Position numbers and translations under genes: made by a program
Shown here: piece by piece, positions 11,532 through 22,439 of the stretch
How the letters are laid out: each line of letters opens with the position of its first letter
How positions within the stretch are numbered: position 1 is the stretch's first letter
The notes under the pieces: model-generated
The model's input: only the letters and a program-made list of their open reading frames with translations
Database searches by the model: none
What the model was told of the DNA's origin: nothing
DNA from: Phascolarctos cinereus
Taxonomy: Eukaryota > Chordata > Mammalia > Diprotodontia > Phascolarctidae
NCBI RefSeq assembly: GCF_002099425.1
Contig: NW_018343973.1
Span: 8,430,501-8,494,500 of the forward strand
Reading direction: 5' to 3'
Length of the DNA: 64,000 bases

Positions 11532-12350
11532 AGTAAAAAGGTAGTCTCTCTCACTCGACCCTTTCAACCTCTGAAAACCCAGAAAATATCACCCCAGAAA
11601 AAATAACCCTGGAACACCTGAACTAGAAGAAAGAGGGGGAGCAGCAGTGCAGCAAACCAGGAAAGTGGTCTCCCAGTGCCTCAGCAAAAATAAGGGAGTC
11701 AGAACTACACAGGGCCCCAGGCAGATAAGTACCTTGCGGCATTCATCTGAAAGGAGGTGAAGAAAACAACCAAAAGGCTTCCTAAAGCCCTGGCCTTGCT
11801 GATTCCAGCCCAACACCAGGTGAGCTGTAGAAGGCCTGAAGCCTCCAATTGTGAAGAAATCCTGAAGCCCAGGAGGTGGAACACGCAAACACCAACACCT
11901 GGACCTCCCAGTGCCTCAGTGACAGCAGTGGGGGGGTGGGGGGGTGGAAGAGAATTGGTGGAAACCAGCTCAGAAAAACACTAGGTACCTTGGCACTCCA
12001 CGGCAAAGAAATCTCCCAGTGCATTAGCAGAAACAAGGGAGACAACACTGCAGGGGGCCCCAGGCAGATAAACACCATGCACCACCCATCTAAAAGGAGC
12101 TGAAGAAAACTAAAGGAAAGGAAAAGCAGGCAATCTAGAATTGCCTGAAAGGTCCAGCCTTGCTGATTCCAGCCCAACATGAGGTAAGCTGCCAGAAACC
12201 TACAGCCTCCAATTGCCAGCATAAGAGGCCCCAGTACACAAAGCCAGTGACCAAGACCTAGGCTCCCAACACAAGAAGCTTGGGTCAGTACCCTCTGTTC
12301 CCTAGCAGGAGAGCTCAATCTCTTTAAAGGTCAGGGAATAAAGAAACACC

Positions 12351-13325
12351 ATGAGTAAAAAGAAACATACCATAGATTCTTATTATGAGAAGAGTGAAGA
12401 TCAAGACAGAAATTCGGAAGAGGACAACATTGTCAACAAACCCACATCTGCAACAACAAAAGGGAATATGAACTGGTCTGAAGCCCAAAAAGCCTTCTTA
12501 GAAGAGCTCAAGAAGGATTTTAACAGTCAAATGAGAAAGGCAGAAGAGTCCTTAAAAAATACAATTGGCCAATTGGAAAAAAAAACACTGAAGAAAACAA
12601 GTCCCTAAAAAACACAATTGGCCAGTTGAAGAAGGAAGTACAAAAACTAACAGAAGAAAACAATCTGTTAAAAACTAGAATTGGACAAATGGAAACTAAT
12701 GTCTCTATGAGAGAGCAAGAATCAGTCAAACAGAAACAAAAAAATGAAAAAATAGATGAAAATGTAAAATACCTCATCACTAAAACAACGGACCTGGAAA
12801 ATCGACTCAGGAGAGACAATTTAAAAATTATTGGACTACCTGAAAATCATGATGAAAAAAAGAGCCTGGACAGTATCTTTCAGGAAATCATAAAGGAAAA
12901 CTGCCCTGAAGTCCTAGAACCAGAAGGGAAAATAACCATAGAAAGAATCCACTGATCACCACCTGAAAGAGATCCCAAATTGACAATGCCAAGGAATATA
13001 ATAGCAAAATTCCAAAATTACCAGATGAAAGAGAAGGTGCTGCAAGCAGCCAGAAAGAAACAATTTAAATATCATGGAACCACAGTCAGGATTACACAGG
13101 ACCTTGCAGCTTCTACATTAAAAGCAGGGCATGGAACATGATATTTTGTGAGGCAAAGGAGCTTTGAATGCAGCCAAGGATCAATTACCCAGCAAAAATG
13201 AGCATCATTTTTCAAGGGAGGAGGTGGATATTCAATGAAATAGGAGACTTCCAAACTTTCCTGATAAAAAGACCAGAGCTCAACAAAAAATTTGATCTTC
13301 AAGTACAGGACTCAAGAAGGACTTA
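12351..13325 (+). pseudogene. L1 ORF1 (RNA-binding protein), broken
   Basis: Starts MSKKKHTIDSYYEKSEDQD at 12351, an ATG supported by similarity to the half-L1 copies. The first frame ends at 12608 after a frameshift in the coiled coil. The next open stretch, 12626-12955, holds the coiled coil (KKEVQKLTEENNLLKTRIGQ) and RRM start (LRRDNLKIIGLPENHDEKKS, residues 61-80 of that frame). A stop at 12953-12955 then interrupts it, and C-terminal domain sequence (TTVRITQDLAASTLK) follows to about 13325 with further frameshifts. Role in L1: trimeric nucleic-acid chaperone in the ribonucleoprotein. Not functional here. Confidence 0.9.
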
Positions 13326-13940
13326 AAAAGGTAAATGGGACAGAAGATACAATATGTTGTTAATAAGGGGGGGCTGTTTAAACCCCTACAAGGGAATATG
13401 AGACTTGCAACCTTGAGAACTGTATTGTTATTACACCTTGTTAAAGGAGTATACATAAAGAGGTGGATATTAGTTGACTTTGATGTAATGATAAAAAAAA
13501 ATCTAATCAAGTGGGTTAAATGGATCCAAATAAGTGGATCAATCTGATCTTAGAAAATGTACTGAGAAAGGAGGAGGCAGACAAGGGTAAATTACATTAC
13601 AGGAAAAGACACAAAATCCTATTACAGAGGGAAAGAAGGGAGGGGGGCATTGTTTGAACCTTACTCTCATCAGATTTGGCTCAAGAAGGGCATAAATAAT
13701 CAGTTAGAAATCTAACTTGCCCTATAGGCAGTAGGAGGGAAAAGGGGAAAGAAAAGGGAGGGGGAAAGAAAAGGGAGGGGGAAAGAAGGGAGGGAAGAAG
13801 CAGTAAGACTAAAGGGGAAGAAAAGGGAAAGGGATAATAAAAGGGGGAAGGGACTGAAGGAGGCAGTGATCAAAAGCAAAACACTAGTGAAGGGGGGAAA
13901 GGAAAAAGGAGAAAGAAAAGCATAAATGGGGGAAAAAAGG
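13326..13940 (+). other. L1 inter-ORF region, purine-rich
   Basis: Long G/A-rich spacer between ORF1 and ORF2 (GGGAGGGGGAAAGAAAAGGG repeated around 13740-13800). Its block at 13660-13735 (CTCATCAGATTTGGCTCAAG, then ACTTGCCCTATAGGCAGTAG) aligns with the 3' region of all three half-L1s, e.g. minus-strand CTCATAGGATTTGGCTTAAG in copy 1 near 3050. Confidence 0.75.
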
Positions 13941-15420
13941 ATGGAGGAAAAGACACAGATAGTAATCATAACTGTGAATGTGAATGGGATGAACTCTCCC
14001 ATAAAAGGAAACGATTGCAGAATGGATTAAAAACCATAATCCTACAATATGTTGTTTACAGGAAACACATTTGAAAAAGAGTGACACATACAGGGTAAAG
14101 GTAAAAGGCTGGAGCAGAATATATTATGCTTTAGCTGAAGTAAAAAAAGCAGGGGTAGCAATCCTGATCTCAGACAAAGCAAAAGCAAAAATAGATCTAA
14201 TGGAAAGAGATAAGGAAGGAAACTACATCAGGCACCATAGACAATGAAGTAATATCATTACTAAATATATGCACCAAATGGTATAGCATCCAAATTCTTA
14301 CAGGAGAAGTTCAGGGAGTTACAGGAAGAAATAGACAGCAAAACTATACTAGTGGTGAACCTCCTCCCCTCTGACTAGATAAGTCTAACCAAAAATAAAC
14401 AAGAAAGAAGTTAAGGAGGTGAATAGAACATTAGAAAAGTTAGGTATGATAGACCTCTGGAGAAAACTGAATGGGGATAGAAAGGAATATACTTTTTTCT
14501 CAGCAGTACATGGCACATACACAAAAATTGACCATGTACTAGGGCATAAAAACCTCACAATCCAATGCAGAAAGGCAGAAATATTAAATGCATCCTTTTC
14601 AGATCATGATGCAATAAAAATTATGTAATAAAGGGCCATGGAAAGATAGACTAAAAAATAATGGAAACTAAATAATCTAATCCTAAAAAATGATTGGGTC
14701 AAACAACAAATCATAGAAACAATCAATAATTTCATTCAAGAGAATGATAATAATGAGACAACATACCAAAACCTATGGGATGCAGCAAAAGCAGGTCTTA
14801 GGGGAAGTTTTATATTTCTAAATGCTTACATAAATAAAATAGAAAAAGAGGAGATTAATGAATTGGGTAAACAACTAAAAAACACTTGAAAAAAAACAAC
14901 TTAAAAATCTCAACTAAAGCACAAATTAGAATTACTGAAAACCAAAGGAAAAATTAATAAAATTGAAATTAAGAAAACTATTGAACTAATAAATAAAACT
15001 AAGAGCTGGTTTTATGAAAAAAAAAACAATAAAATAGATAAATTGCCCAGATTAACAGAATAGGAAGTAAAACACTTAAATAACTCCATCTCAGAAAAAG
15101 AAATTGAACAAGCCATTGATGAACTCCCTAGGAAAAAATCTCCAAGGCCAGATGGATTTACATATGAATTCTATAACACATTTAAAGAACAATTAGTTCC
15201 AATACTATATTGAGTATTTGGGAAAATAGGTGAAGAAAGAGTCTTACCAAATTCTTTTTATGATACAAATATGGTGTTGATACCTAAAACAGGAAGAGTC
15301 AAAATAGAGAAAGAAAATTATGGACCAATTTCTCTAATGAATATTGATGCAAAAATTTTAAGCAAAATACTAGCAAGTAGACTGCAGCAACTTATCACAA
15401 GAACAATACGCTATGACAAA
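13941..15420 (+). pseudogene. L1 ORF2 endonuclease-RT, broken and truncated
   Basis: Probable start ATG at 13941 gives MEEKTQIVIITVNVNGMNSP, the usual N-terminus of the APE-type endonuclease; a stop follows after about 29 residues. The longest open piece, 14419-14628, carries the endonuclease C-terminal signatures IDHVLG (14527-14544) and SDHDAI (from 14599). After a linker, sequence from about 15090 resembles the run-up to RT ([14 protein letters not shown]) and then RT motif 1-2 ([29 protein letters not shown]). The RT catalytic FADD motif and C-terminus are absent because the element ends at about 15420. Multiple stops and frameshifts. Confidence 0.88.
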
Positions 15421-15473
15421 CAAAATACAATAAAATGTACTTAGGGAAATAACTAGAAATCTCTCCTCACCTT

Positions 15474-16306
15474 TTTTTTTTTAAATATTTACTTTTAATT
15501 CTTAACAAACATTTCAGTAAGCTTTTGATTTTTAAATTTTCTCCCCCTCCATCCCCCCTCCTTCCCTAAGGTGGTGTTCAATCTAAAAAAGCTCTACATA
15601 CACATTCCTATTAAACATATTGTAAAGAATAATTAGAACCAATAGGAAAATCACAAGAAAGAAGAAACAAAACAGAAGAGAAGGGAAAAAAGGCAAATAG
15701 TATGCTTCAATCTGCATTCAAACTTCATAGTTCTTTCTCTGGATGTGGATAACTTTTTCCATCATGATATTTCTGGAGATGTCTTAGATCCTTACATTGC
15801 TGAGAAGAGCTAAGTCTATCAAAGTTAGTCATTGTACAACATGGTTGTTACTGTGTACAACATTCTCCTAGTTCTGCTCACTTCACTCAACATCAGTCCA
15901 TACAATTCTTTCCAGGTTTTTCTGAAGTCTACTTCCTCATCATTTTGTATAGCACAATAGTATTCCACTACATTCATATACCACAACTAGTTTAGCCATT
16001 CCCCAATTAACGGGCAGCCCTTCAGTTTCCAATTCTTTGCCACCACATAAAGAGCTGCTATAAATATTTTTGTAAACATGGGTCCTTTTCAAAGTTTTAT
16101 GATCTCTTTGAGATACAGCCCTAGAAGTAGTATTGTTGGATCAAATGGTATTTTCTAGGCCTTTGGGCATAGTTCCAAATTGCTCTCCAAAATGGTTGGG
16201 TCAATCCACAACTCCACCAAAAATGCATTAATTTTCCAATTTTTCAACATCTTCTTCAATATTTATCATTTTCCTGTTTGTCATGTTAGCCAATCTGATA
16301 GGTAGG
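15474..16306 (-). mobile_element. 5'-truncated L1 3' end, minus strand
   Basis: Reverse-complement of the L1 3' part: ACAACATGGTTGTTACTGTG, CTCCTAGTTCTGCTCACTTC, CAGTCCATACAATTCTTTCC, CCATTCCCCAATTAACGGGC and CCAAATTGCTCTCCAAAATG, a string typical of marsupial L1 3' ends. T-run at the left is the reversed tail. Target duplication: TCTCCTCACCTT at 15462-15473 and TCTCCTCCCCTT at 16307-16318, one mismatch. It landed about 40 bp past the end of the preceding L1. Coding remnants belong to the last part of ORF2; the rest is 3' UTR. Confidence 0.9.
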
Positions 16307-17454
16307 TCTCCTCCCCTTCTTTAAATACCATCTGGTTGTGTTAAACTAAATTTCTTTTATCAATGTGATTTATTTTTAGATATTTGATAATCCAAGTAAC
16401 TCCACAATTATAAAATGTTCATTCTCTTGGGAAACATATATTCTTCAACTCTAGAGCACAAATAGTGCTATTTTTTTTTTATTTGTCATGGAGTTCATTT
16501 TTAAATTAATTTATTGATTTTTAGTTTTCAGCATTTACTTCCACATTATATTGAGTTCCACATTTTCTCCTCATCTCTACTCTCCCCCCACCCTAAGACA
16601 ACATGCATTCTGAATACCCCTTCCTCCAATCTGTACTCCCTTCTATCTCTCCCCCCCCTTCTCTTATCCTCTTCCCCTTCCATTTTCCTGTAGGGCAGGA
16701 TAGATTTATATACCCCATTCCCTGTATCTTATTTCCCATTTGGGTATAAATGTAATTTTTCACATTTGTTTTTAAAACTTTAGGTTCCAAATTCTCTCCC
16801 TATCTCTCACTCCACCCAATCTCATTGAGAAGGCAAGCAACTTGATATAGGGTATACATGTACAGTCATGCAAAACACTTCCATAATAGTCATGTTGTGT
16901 ACCCTTCATCCTATGCTGTCCCCCATTTTATTCTATTCTCTCCTTTGACCCTGTGCCTCCTCAAAAGTGTTTGCTTCTGCTTACCTCCTCCCCCAGTCTG
17001 TCCTCTCTTATTCTCTTCCCCTCTATTTTCCTGTAGGGTAAGATAGATTTCAATACCAAAATGAGTGTGTATGTTATTCCTTCCTTAAGCAAAATTCCAT
17101 GAGAATGAGATTCACTCATTCCCTCTCACCTTCCCCCATTTCCTCTGTACTTTAAAAGCCTTTTCTTGTCTGTTTTATGTGAGGTGATTTACCCCATTTT
17201 ACCTCACCCTTTCTCCTTCTCCCAGTATAATCCTCTCTTACCCCTAATTTATTCTGTAGATATCACCCCCTCATCTTCAACTCACCCTGTCCCCTCTCTT
17301 CATCTGTCTATCTATATATACATACATATATTTTTCCCCTTCAACTATCCCAATATTGACAAAGGGCTCAATAGTTACAAATATCATCTTTCCATACCAG
17401 AATGTAAACAGTTCAACCTTAATAAGACCCTTATGATTTCTCTTTCCTGTTTAC

Positions 17455-18000
17455 TTCTTCCATGTTTCACTTGAGTCTTGTATTTGAAAGTCAAATTTTC
17501 TATTCAGCTCTGGTCTTTTCATCAAGAATGATTGACAGTCCTCTATTTCACTGAAAGTCAATTTTCCCCCTGAAGGATTATACTCAGTTTTGCTGAGTGG
17601 GTGATTCTTGGTTGTAATCTTATCTCCTTTGCCCTCCTGAATAGTATATCCCAAGCCCTCCAGTCCTTTGACGTAGAAGCTGCTAAATCTTGTGTTATCC
17701 TGATTGTGTTTCCACAATACTTGAATTGTTTCTTTCTAGCTGTTTGAAACATTCTCTCCTTGATCTGAGAATTATTGAATTTGGCTATAACATTCCTAGG
17801 AGTTTTCCTTTGGGGATCTCTTTCAGGAGATGATTGGTAGATTCATTCAATTTCCATTTTGCCTTGCGGTTCTAAAATATCAGTGCAATTTTCCTTGATA
17901 ATTTCTTGAAAGAAGATGTTTGGGTCATTTTTTTCCATCATGGATTTGAGACAGTCCAATAATTTTTAAATTCTCTCTCCTGAATCTATTTTCCAGGTCA
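17455..18000 (-). pseudogene. HAL1 copy 2 ORF1 remnant (RRM and C-terminal domain)
   Basis: Frames at 18131-17925, 17752-17558 and 17717-17451 hold RRENLKIIGLSQIHD (RRM), TIRITQDLAASTSKDWRAWD and FSEIEDCQSFLMKRPELNRK (C-terminal domain). The first frame begins in leader-derived codons (MLPELLAHRLGKLAADQRG) and runs in frame across the deletion junction into the RRM. The resulting 68-codon chimera is an accident of the deletion, with no evidence of use. The other pieces are frameshifted. Confidence 0.75.
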
Positions 18001-18494
18001 GACTGTGACCCAGATGTAAGCAGGGGCAAAGCAAGAGAATACTGCCTCAACAACATCAAAGAGATTCCTCCAATCCCCCTCTGATCAGCTGCTAATTTCC
18101 CCAGTCTGTGGGCCAAGAGCTCTGGAAGCAACTGCTGTAGCTTTGGCCAAAGCTCTGGGGCTGTGCTAGGGCCAGGGCTGGACCACTTTGCTCTCTCACC
18201 CAGGTCTGACAGATTCCCACTGACCTAACCTGTCTTTGGCATTTGTGGGTTGAGAAGTCTCAAAACTGCTGAAGCTGCTAGTGATCAAGTCCCCTGAGGC
18301 CTGCTCTGGGTTTGTTGAGGCCTGGTCTTTGTGTGGCTGAACTGTGCTCCTCTATCAGCCTGGTTTTCTTAGGCTGGAAATTTGTTTCACTGTCTTTTTG
18401 TGGGTTTTGCTGCTGTAGAATTTGTTTAGAGCCATTTTTATAGGTATTTGGAGGGGTTTGGGGGAGAGCTCAAGCAAGTCACTGCTTTTATTCT

Positions 18495-18504
18495 ACCATC
18501 TTGA
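18495..18504 (-). promoter_or_regulatory. YY1-like motif at HAL1 copy 2 5' end
   Basis: Minus-strand TCAAGATGGT at the position equivalent to the YY1 site in copies 1 and 3; the flanking C-to-T change is specific to this copy. Confidence 0.4.
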
Positions 18505-18529
18505 CTCCACCCCCCAATAATGCTACTTT

Positions 18530-19024
18530 GTACAATTTATGCCATTTTATTGGAAATCTATTTTAAGTTTCTATAATTTTATTCTAAAGATATGATATTA
18601 TCTATTGGTTGTAATTATCTGGATAAATATTAAAAGTCAAATACATTACTTGAGTCCAAGCTTATTAGGAAATAATGAAAATGATCTTCAAATAATTTGG
18701 TGAATAGACTTCTTATGTGTTATATATGTTTTCTTTTATTCATAAATGATTATCTGGCTGGACATTGTGACAATTGCTCAGGAACATGAAATAATCCTGT
18801 CTATTTTCCACCTGTGGGAGAGAAGTAGGACTGGTTCCTGACTGTGTAGGTCTGACTTCATCCATATTCTTTCTCTCAAATGTTATAGTATAAACCTCAG
18901 CTCCTAATTATTTCATCAGTTATTAGCCTCACATATGGAATATTGTGTAATATACTTGATGTAATAGACTTTTACCATTATGAAATAAAAGTCCAAACAT
19001 TTTACTATATTTGAAATTGATTTT
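18530..19024. other. Unassigned AT-rich DNA
   Basis: No gene or recognised repeat; AT-rich. Confidence 0.4.
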
Positions 19025-19225
19025 TACTGGACCTGTCATTTCTTTAAACCTGAGGAACTACCTTTAGCCATGCAGATCAGTACTTCTATTGAATTTAAAG
19101 TCTTAGCTTTCCGGGTTGCTGAGAGCTTTAGTGACTTCCTCAAGGTCACACAGAAAATATGTGTTGAAGGCAGGATGTAAACCCAGGTCTTCTTGATTCT
19201 GAGGCTAGTTCTTTAACCAATAAGT
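19025..19225 (-). mobile_element. MIR-like CORE-SINE, minus strand
   Basis: Plus-strand reading ends with AGTGACTTCCTCAAGGTCAC, AAGGCAGGATGTAAACCCAG and GTCTTCTTGATTCTGAGGCT. The upstream block GCCATGCAGATCAGTACTTC matches the equivalent part of the copy at 2.04 kb in position. Old copy. Confidence 0.65.
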
Positions 19226-20179
19226 TTAAAATGTTCTTTTATGTTTTCATTTGCATGTGTATGGAATATTTTATAACATAGTAAGTATTTAATGTGTTTG
19301 TTGAACTTTTAAAGATTATATGTATGTACATGTACACACATATATACGCCATTTTAGAGACTTTAATACATCTATAATCTAGTACAAATGAATTCAAATG
19401 GCTTAGCCACTTATTGTAATAGCTATTTAAAAATCACCTCTTCAATCTTAGTTTTTAAAGAATGTTTTCAATAAGTAGATGCATATAGCTCTTCCATGTT
19501 TTCATTTGTTTATAAGTCATTCATAGTACAATCATTCAAAGTATTTCATTTGTCAGTCCAGAATCTCTTCCAACAGAAATCTCCAAGATTTAAGAATCCG
19601 CAGAGCATTTATAATTTGAATCATCTATTCTATGATTTTTTAACCCTGTCAGCTAAAGATATTGTTTTACATATCACAACAACTTCTAATAGCTAGAATT
19701 AGAAAGGATAACACATATATGAAATTTATTAGTGAGGTTATTATACTAGCATGTGTCTGCATTGTTTTCTATTAAGGAAATGGGCTCAATATAATAAATG
19801 TTAACTCATTTTCCTTAGGAAGTTGTATATATTTATTACATTAGTAAGTCATATTTTCCACAAATGACAGTACCATTAAATCAAATATAATTTTTGTGGT
19901 TATCTGTGATCTCTTACCTGAATATTTCTAAATGAAACTACATTTTTATACATTTTAAGTACTCTATTGTCCTATGCTAGGTTTCCTTATTTTATCCAGA
20001 ATGATGTTATCCCAACTATCTAGAGAATTTTATTTTGAATTTTAAAAATTATTAATTCTATGTGAGTAAATAGACAAAACTAAATATATTTATGTGTGTG
20101 TATTTAGTATCTGAATTCCTTCAAAGTACCAAAAATGAACTGAAATTAAATTGACATAAAAATCAATAACAACTGAATT
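19226..20179. other. Unassigned AT-rich DNA
   Basis: About 0.95 kb without gene or recognised repeat. The 66-codon frame at 19496-19696 has no domain and is not called. Confidence 0.4.
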
Positions 20180-20270
20180 AAATGTGATATAGTGGAAAGA
20201 AAATAGAGACCAGTTCTAATCCTAGCCCTTTACTACCTAGCTATTTGACTGTGTTCAAGTCTCTTTAATG
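20180..20270 (+). mobile_element. MIR-type SINE head fragment
   Basis: AGTGGAAAGAAAATAGAGAC, CTAATCCTAGCCCTTTACTA and CCTAGCTATTTGACTGTGTT are the tRNA-derived head and start of the core in sense orientation. It stops where a minus-strand SINE begins. Confidence 0.65.
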
Positions 20271-20275
20271 TTTTG

Positions 20276-20505
20276 CTTATTGTTGTCCAATTGTTTCAAT
20301 TTTATCTGACTCTTCATGACTCCATTTGGGATTTCTTTGGCAAAAATATTGGAGTGGTTGGCCATTCTCTTCTTCAGTTCATTTTATAGATGAGGCACTA
20401 AGGCAAACAGGGTTAAGTGACTTGCTCAGGATTGCATAGCTAGTAAATGTCTGAGGCCAGATTCAAACTCATGTAGATGATTTTTCCTGACTCCAGGCCC
20501 AGGGA
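20276..20505 (-). mobile_element. MAR1-type SINE, minus strand
   Basis: Plus-strand reading: TTGTTGTCCAATTGTTTC, TCTGACTCTTCATGACTCCA, TTTGGCAAAAATATTGGAGT, TAGATGAGGCACTAAGGCAA, TTAAGTGACTTGCTCAGGAT and CTGACTCCAGGCCCAGGGAC. This is a nearly full-length reverse MAR1-type SINE. No clean target duplication was found. Confidence 0.85.
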
Positions 20506-21234
20506 CAGATAATTTATCAAATGTCTTTCAGCTCCCAAATTATATGTAGTTGGAGAAATTATTATTCTTTGATTTTATACAAATAAAATTAAATTATTTG
20601 AAATGTGCAACATTCTATTAAAATATTTTATGGAAAACTATTAAATGCAATAGACCAGGTCAAGCACTGAAGGACAGTCAAATACTCCAAAATGAATAAT
20701 AAATTCTATGTTATTTTCTATTATAGTCACATATGTGCCAAATAATACCTTGTGACCCTCATTTAATCATTTCATCTCTTATTGTTCAGGGCAGCTCTTG
20801 AAGATAACAAAGTGCATATAGGTTACCAACTTGCATTGGTAAAAGGTTATTTTCTTTTCATGCGAGTTTTCTCTTTATCAGTTAAATAGCTCTACTCCAT
20901 GTACCCTCTACTATACCCTGGAAGAACTTTCACTAGAAAAAGAAAGGCCAGGAGAGATAGGAGGCACAAGTTAACCTCACATAATTTTAAAATCTTAGTT
21001 AGATGTAACTAAGTATACTCATATAAATACAGAAACATGTCAGATTTTGATATATTCCTTTGAAAATATATAAATCGGATGTTGTATTGGTTCAGAATAG
21101 GGAAAGGAGGGAGAGGAATAGCTTGGGAAGATAAAGCAAACCTTAATGGATGTGATGACATTTGAGCTAGAATTGAATGATGGTTATGATTTGGACAGAG
21201 AACAAGAGGGAAAGAATTTCCAATACTACTTAGT
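20506..21234. other. Unassigned AT-rich DNA
   Basis: No supported gene or repeat. Confidence 0.4.
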
Positions 21235-21390
21235 TCAACACTCTCATTTTACAACTGAGAAAACAGAGGATTACTGTTGTCACTTATAGCAAGGTCTAAG
21301 GTGGTAAATGGTAAAGCAAAGATTCGAATAAAAATGGTCTGCATCAGAATGCAGTGCTCTTTTCAATGCTTCATGTTGTCTTACTGTGAG
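21235..21390 (-). mobile_element. MIR-type SINE, minus strand, degraded
   Basis: CTCATTTTACAACTGAGAAA, ACAGAGGATT and GCAGTGCTCTTTTCAATGCT follow the order of a reversed MIR core and head, with the AAGGTCA block decayed. Confidence 0.6.
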
Positions 21391-22439
21391 TAGAACATGA
21401 AGCTACACTGATAATCATGAATATCTCTTAAGGATGAATCATAAGGTAGAATAATATACTAAAATGTTCCTTTAAAGTGACTACCCCCTACTAAAAATGT
21501 ATGTGCAAAGAAGGAAGGAAAGTTGCCCAAAAGGAAAAATGGAAAGGCTGACACCAACAAGTTTGGGATAGCCCTTTACAAAATGGATACTAAAATAGAC
21601 CAGTTACATAAAGAAGACTGAAGGTGCTGGAGATGCGAGTTTCATGATGTTTGAAATCTACGTACTTCTGATTACTATGCTGAGGTATATATTTTATCAA
21701 ATATTATAAAAATTCAAAGTTTTATTTTACATAGACAATAGTGTAGCTTGACTGAAGGAGAAAAAGGAGAATAATGGGATATGAACCTATAAAAGAGTCT
21801 TTGAATGTAAGACTGAAGTAGTTGAACATAATTTAATAGTCATTAGGGAAACACTGAAGGTTTTGAGGATGACAGTGATATGATCAGAGTTTGCTTTATA
21901 TATTTTGTTATTAATTTGATATCACTATGCCAGATGGGTTAGAGAGAAGAGACTTCAGGTAGAGTGACCATGTAAGAAGTGATTGTAATAATCCTGATAA
22001 GAATTAGCAAAAATCTAAGCTATGATGATAATTATGTGAATAGCAAGAAGAAGACTGAATCAGAGCACATTATTGAGGTAGAATCAATATGCCTTGGAAA
22101 CTAATTGACTTACAGTTAGAGAGAATGGAGATTAAGAAGCTAAATATAACTAAGAATTCAAGTCTGAGTAACCAAACTAATTAGAACCTTATTAATGTTT
22201 CAAGAAAGTGAAGAATAAGAGATAATTTTGGGGATACAATGAATTTATTTAGCAAAAGCAAATAAAAATATGTGATTGAAGTCTGGGTCAGGGGAAGAGA
22301 AGTAAAGTAGAAGAGTAGAAACTGCATCAAACATAAAGCATTGCTGTTGAGCATCCACCTGTTCCACGTTCTCTTCTCCCTTGTAAAGAAGTGATGGAGA
22401 ATAGTTGTAACAAAGATGCTGGAGTAGTAAGAAAATAAA
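21391..22439. other. Mostly unassigned; 21780-22110 resembles an ancient mammalian repeat
   Basis: The block 21830-22060 (CACTGAAGGTTTTGAGGATG, ACAGTGATATGATCAGAGTT, GTAATAATCCTGATAAGAAT) has the wording of a widely dispersed ancient mammalian repeat whose class I cannot name with confidence. A comparable block is at 57355-57590. The rest shows nothing recognisable. Confidence 0.4.

Larger units (their letters stand above)
11512..15420 (+). mobile_element. L1 LINE with complete 5' end, truncated at the 3' side
   Basis: Sense L1 of about 3.9 kb. It has a 5' leader from about 11512 (GGAGGCAAGATGGTGGAGTA), a leader of about 840 bp with an internal near-repeat (GCCTTGCTGATTCCAGCCCA at about 11793 and 12158), a broken ORF1 at 12351-13325, a purine-rich inter-ORF region at about 13326-13940, and ORF2 from 13941. 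ORF2 is recognisable through the endonuclease and the start of RT, then similarity stops at about 15418 with no 3' UTR or clear tail. L1 copies are usually truncated at the 5' end, so loss of the 3' half is unusual. It could reflect a later deletion or premature polyadenylation (A-rich CAAACAAAATACAATAAAAT follows the break). Confidence 0.9.
16475..18515 (-). mobile_element. Half-L1 (HAL1-type) copy 2, internally deleted
   Basis: About 2.04 kb, with the same 5' end (TCAAGATGGTAGAATAAAAG, minus strand) and the same 3' purine-rich region as copies 1 and 3. Target duplication AATAGTGCTATTTT at 16461-16474 and AATAATGCTACTTT at 18516-18529 (two mismatches) shows both ends are original. It is about 0.85 kb shorter than copy 1. 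At about 18000 the leader sequence (matching copy 1 near 4803) joins directly to the RRM part of ORF1 (matching copy 1 near 3957). The end of the leader and the N-terminal and coiled-coil half of ORF1 are missing. Confidence 0.88.

Noticed and set aside
11589-12318. Minus-strand frames of 99 and 178 codons in the L1 leader
   Set aside because: Antisense to a GC-richer L1 5' leader; no known antisense protein family and no similarity in the half-L1 leaders.
2415-18515. Half-L1 copies 1 and 2 as one inverted or tandem duplication around the L1
   Set aside because: Each has its own target duplication and unrelated flanks, so they are independent insertions.
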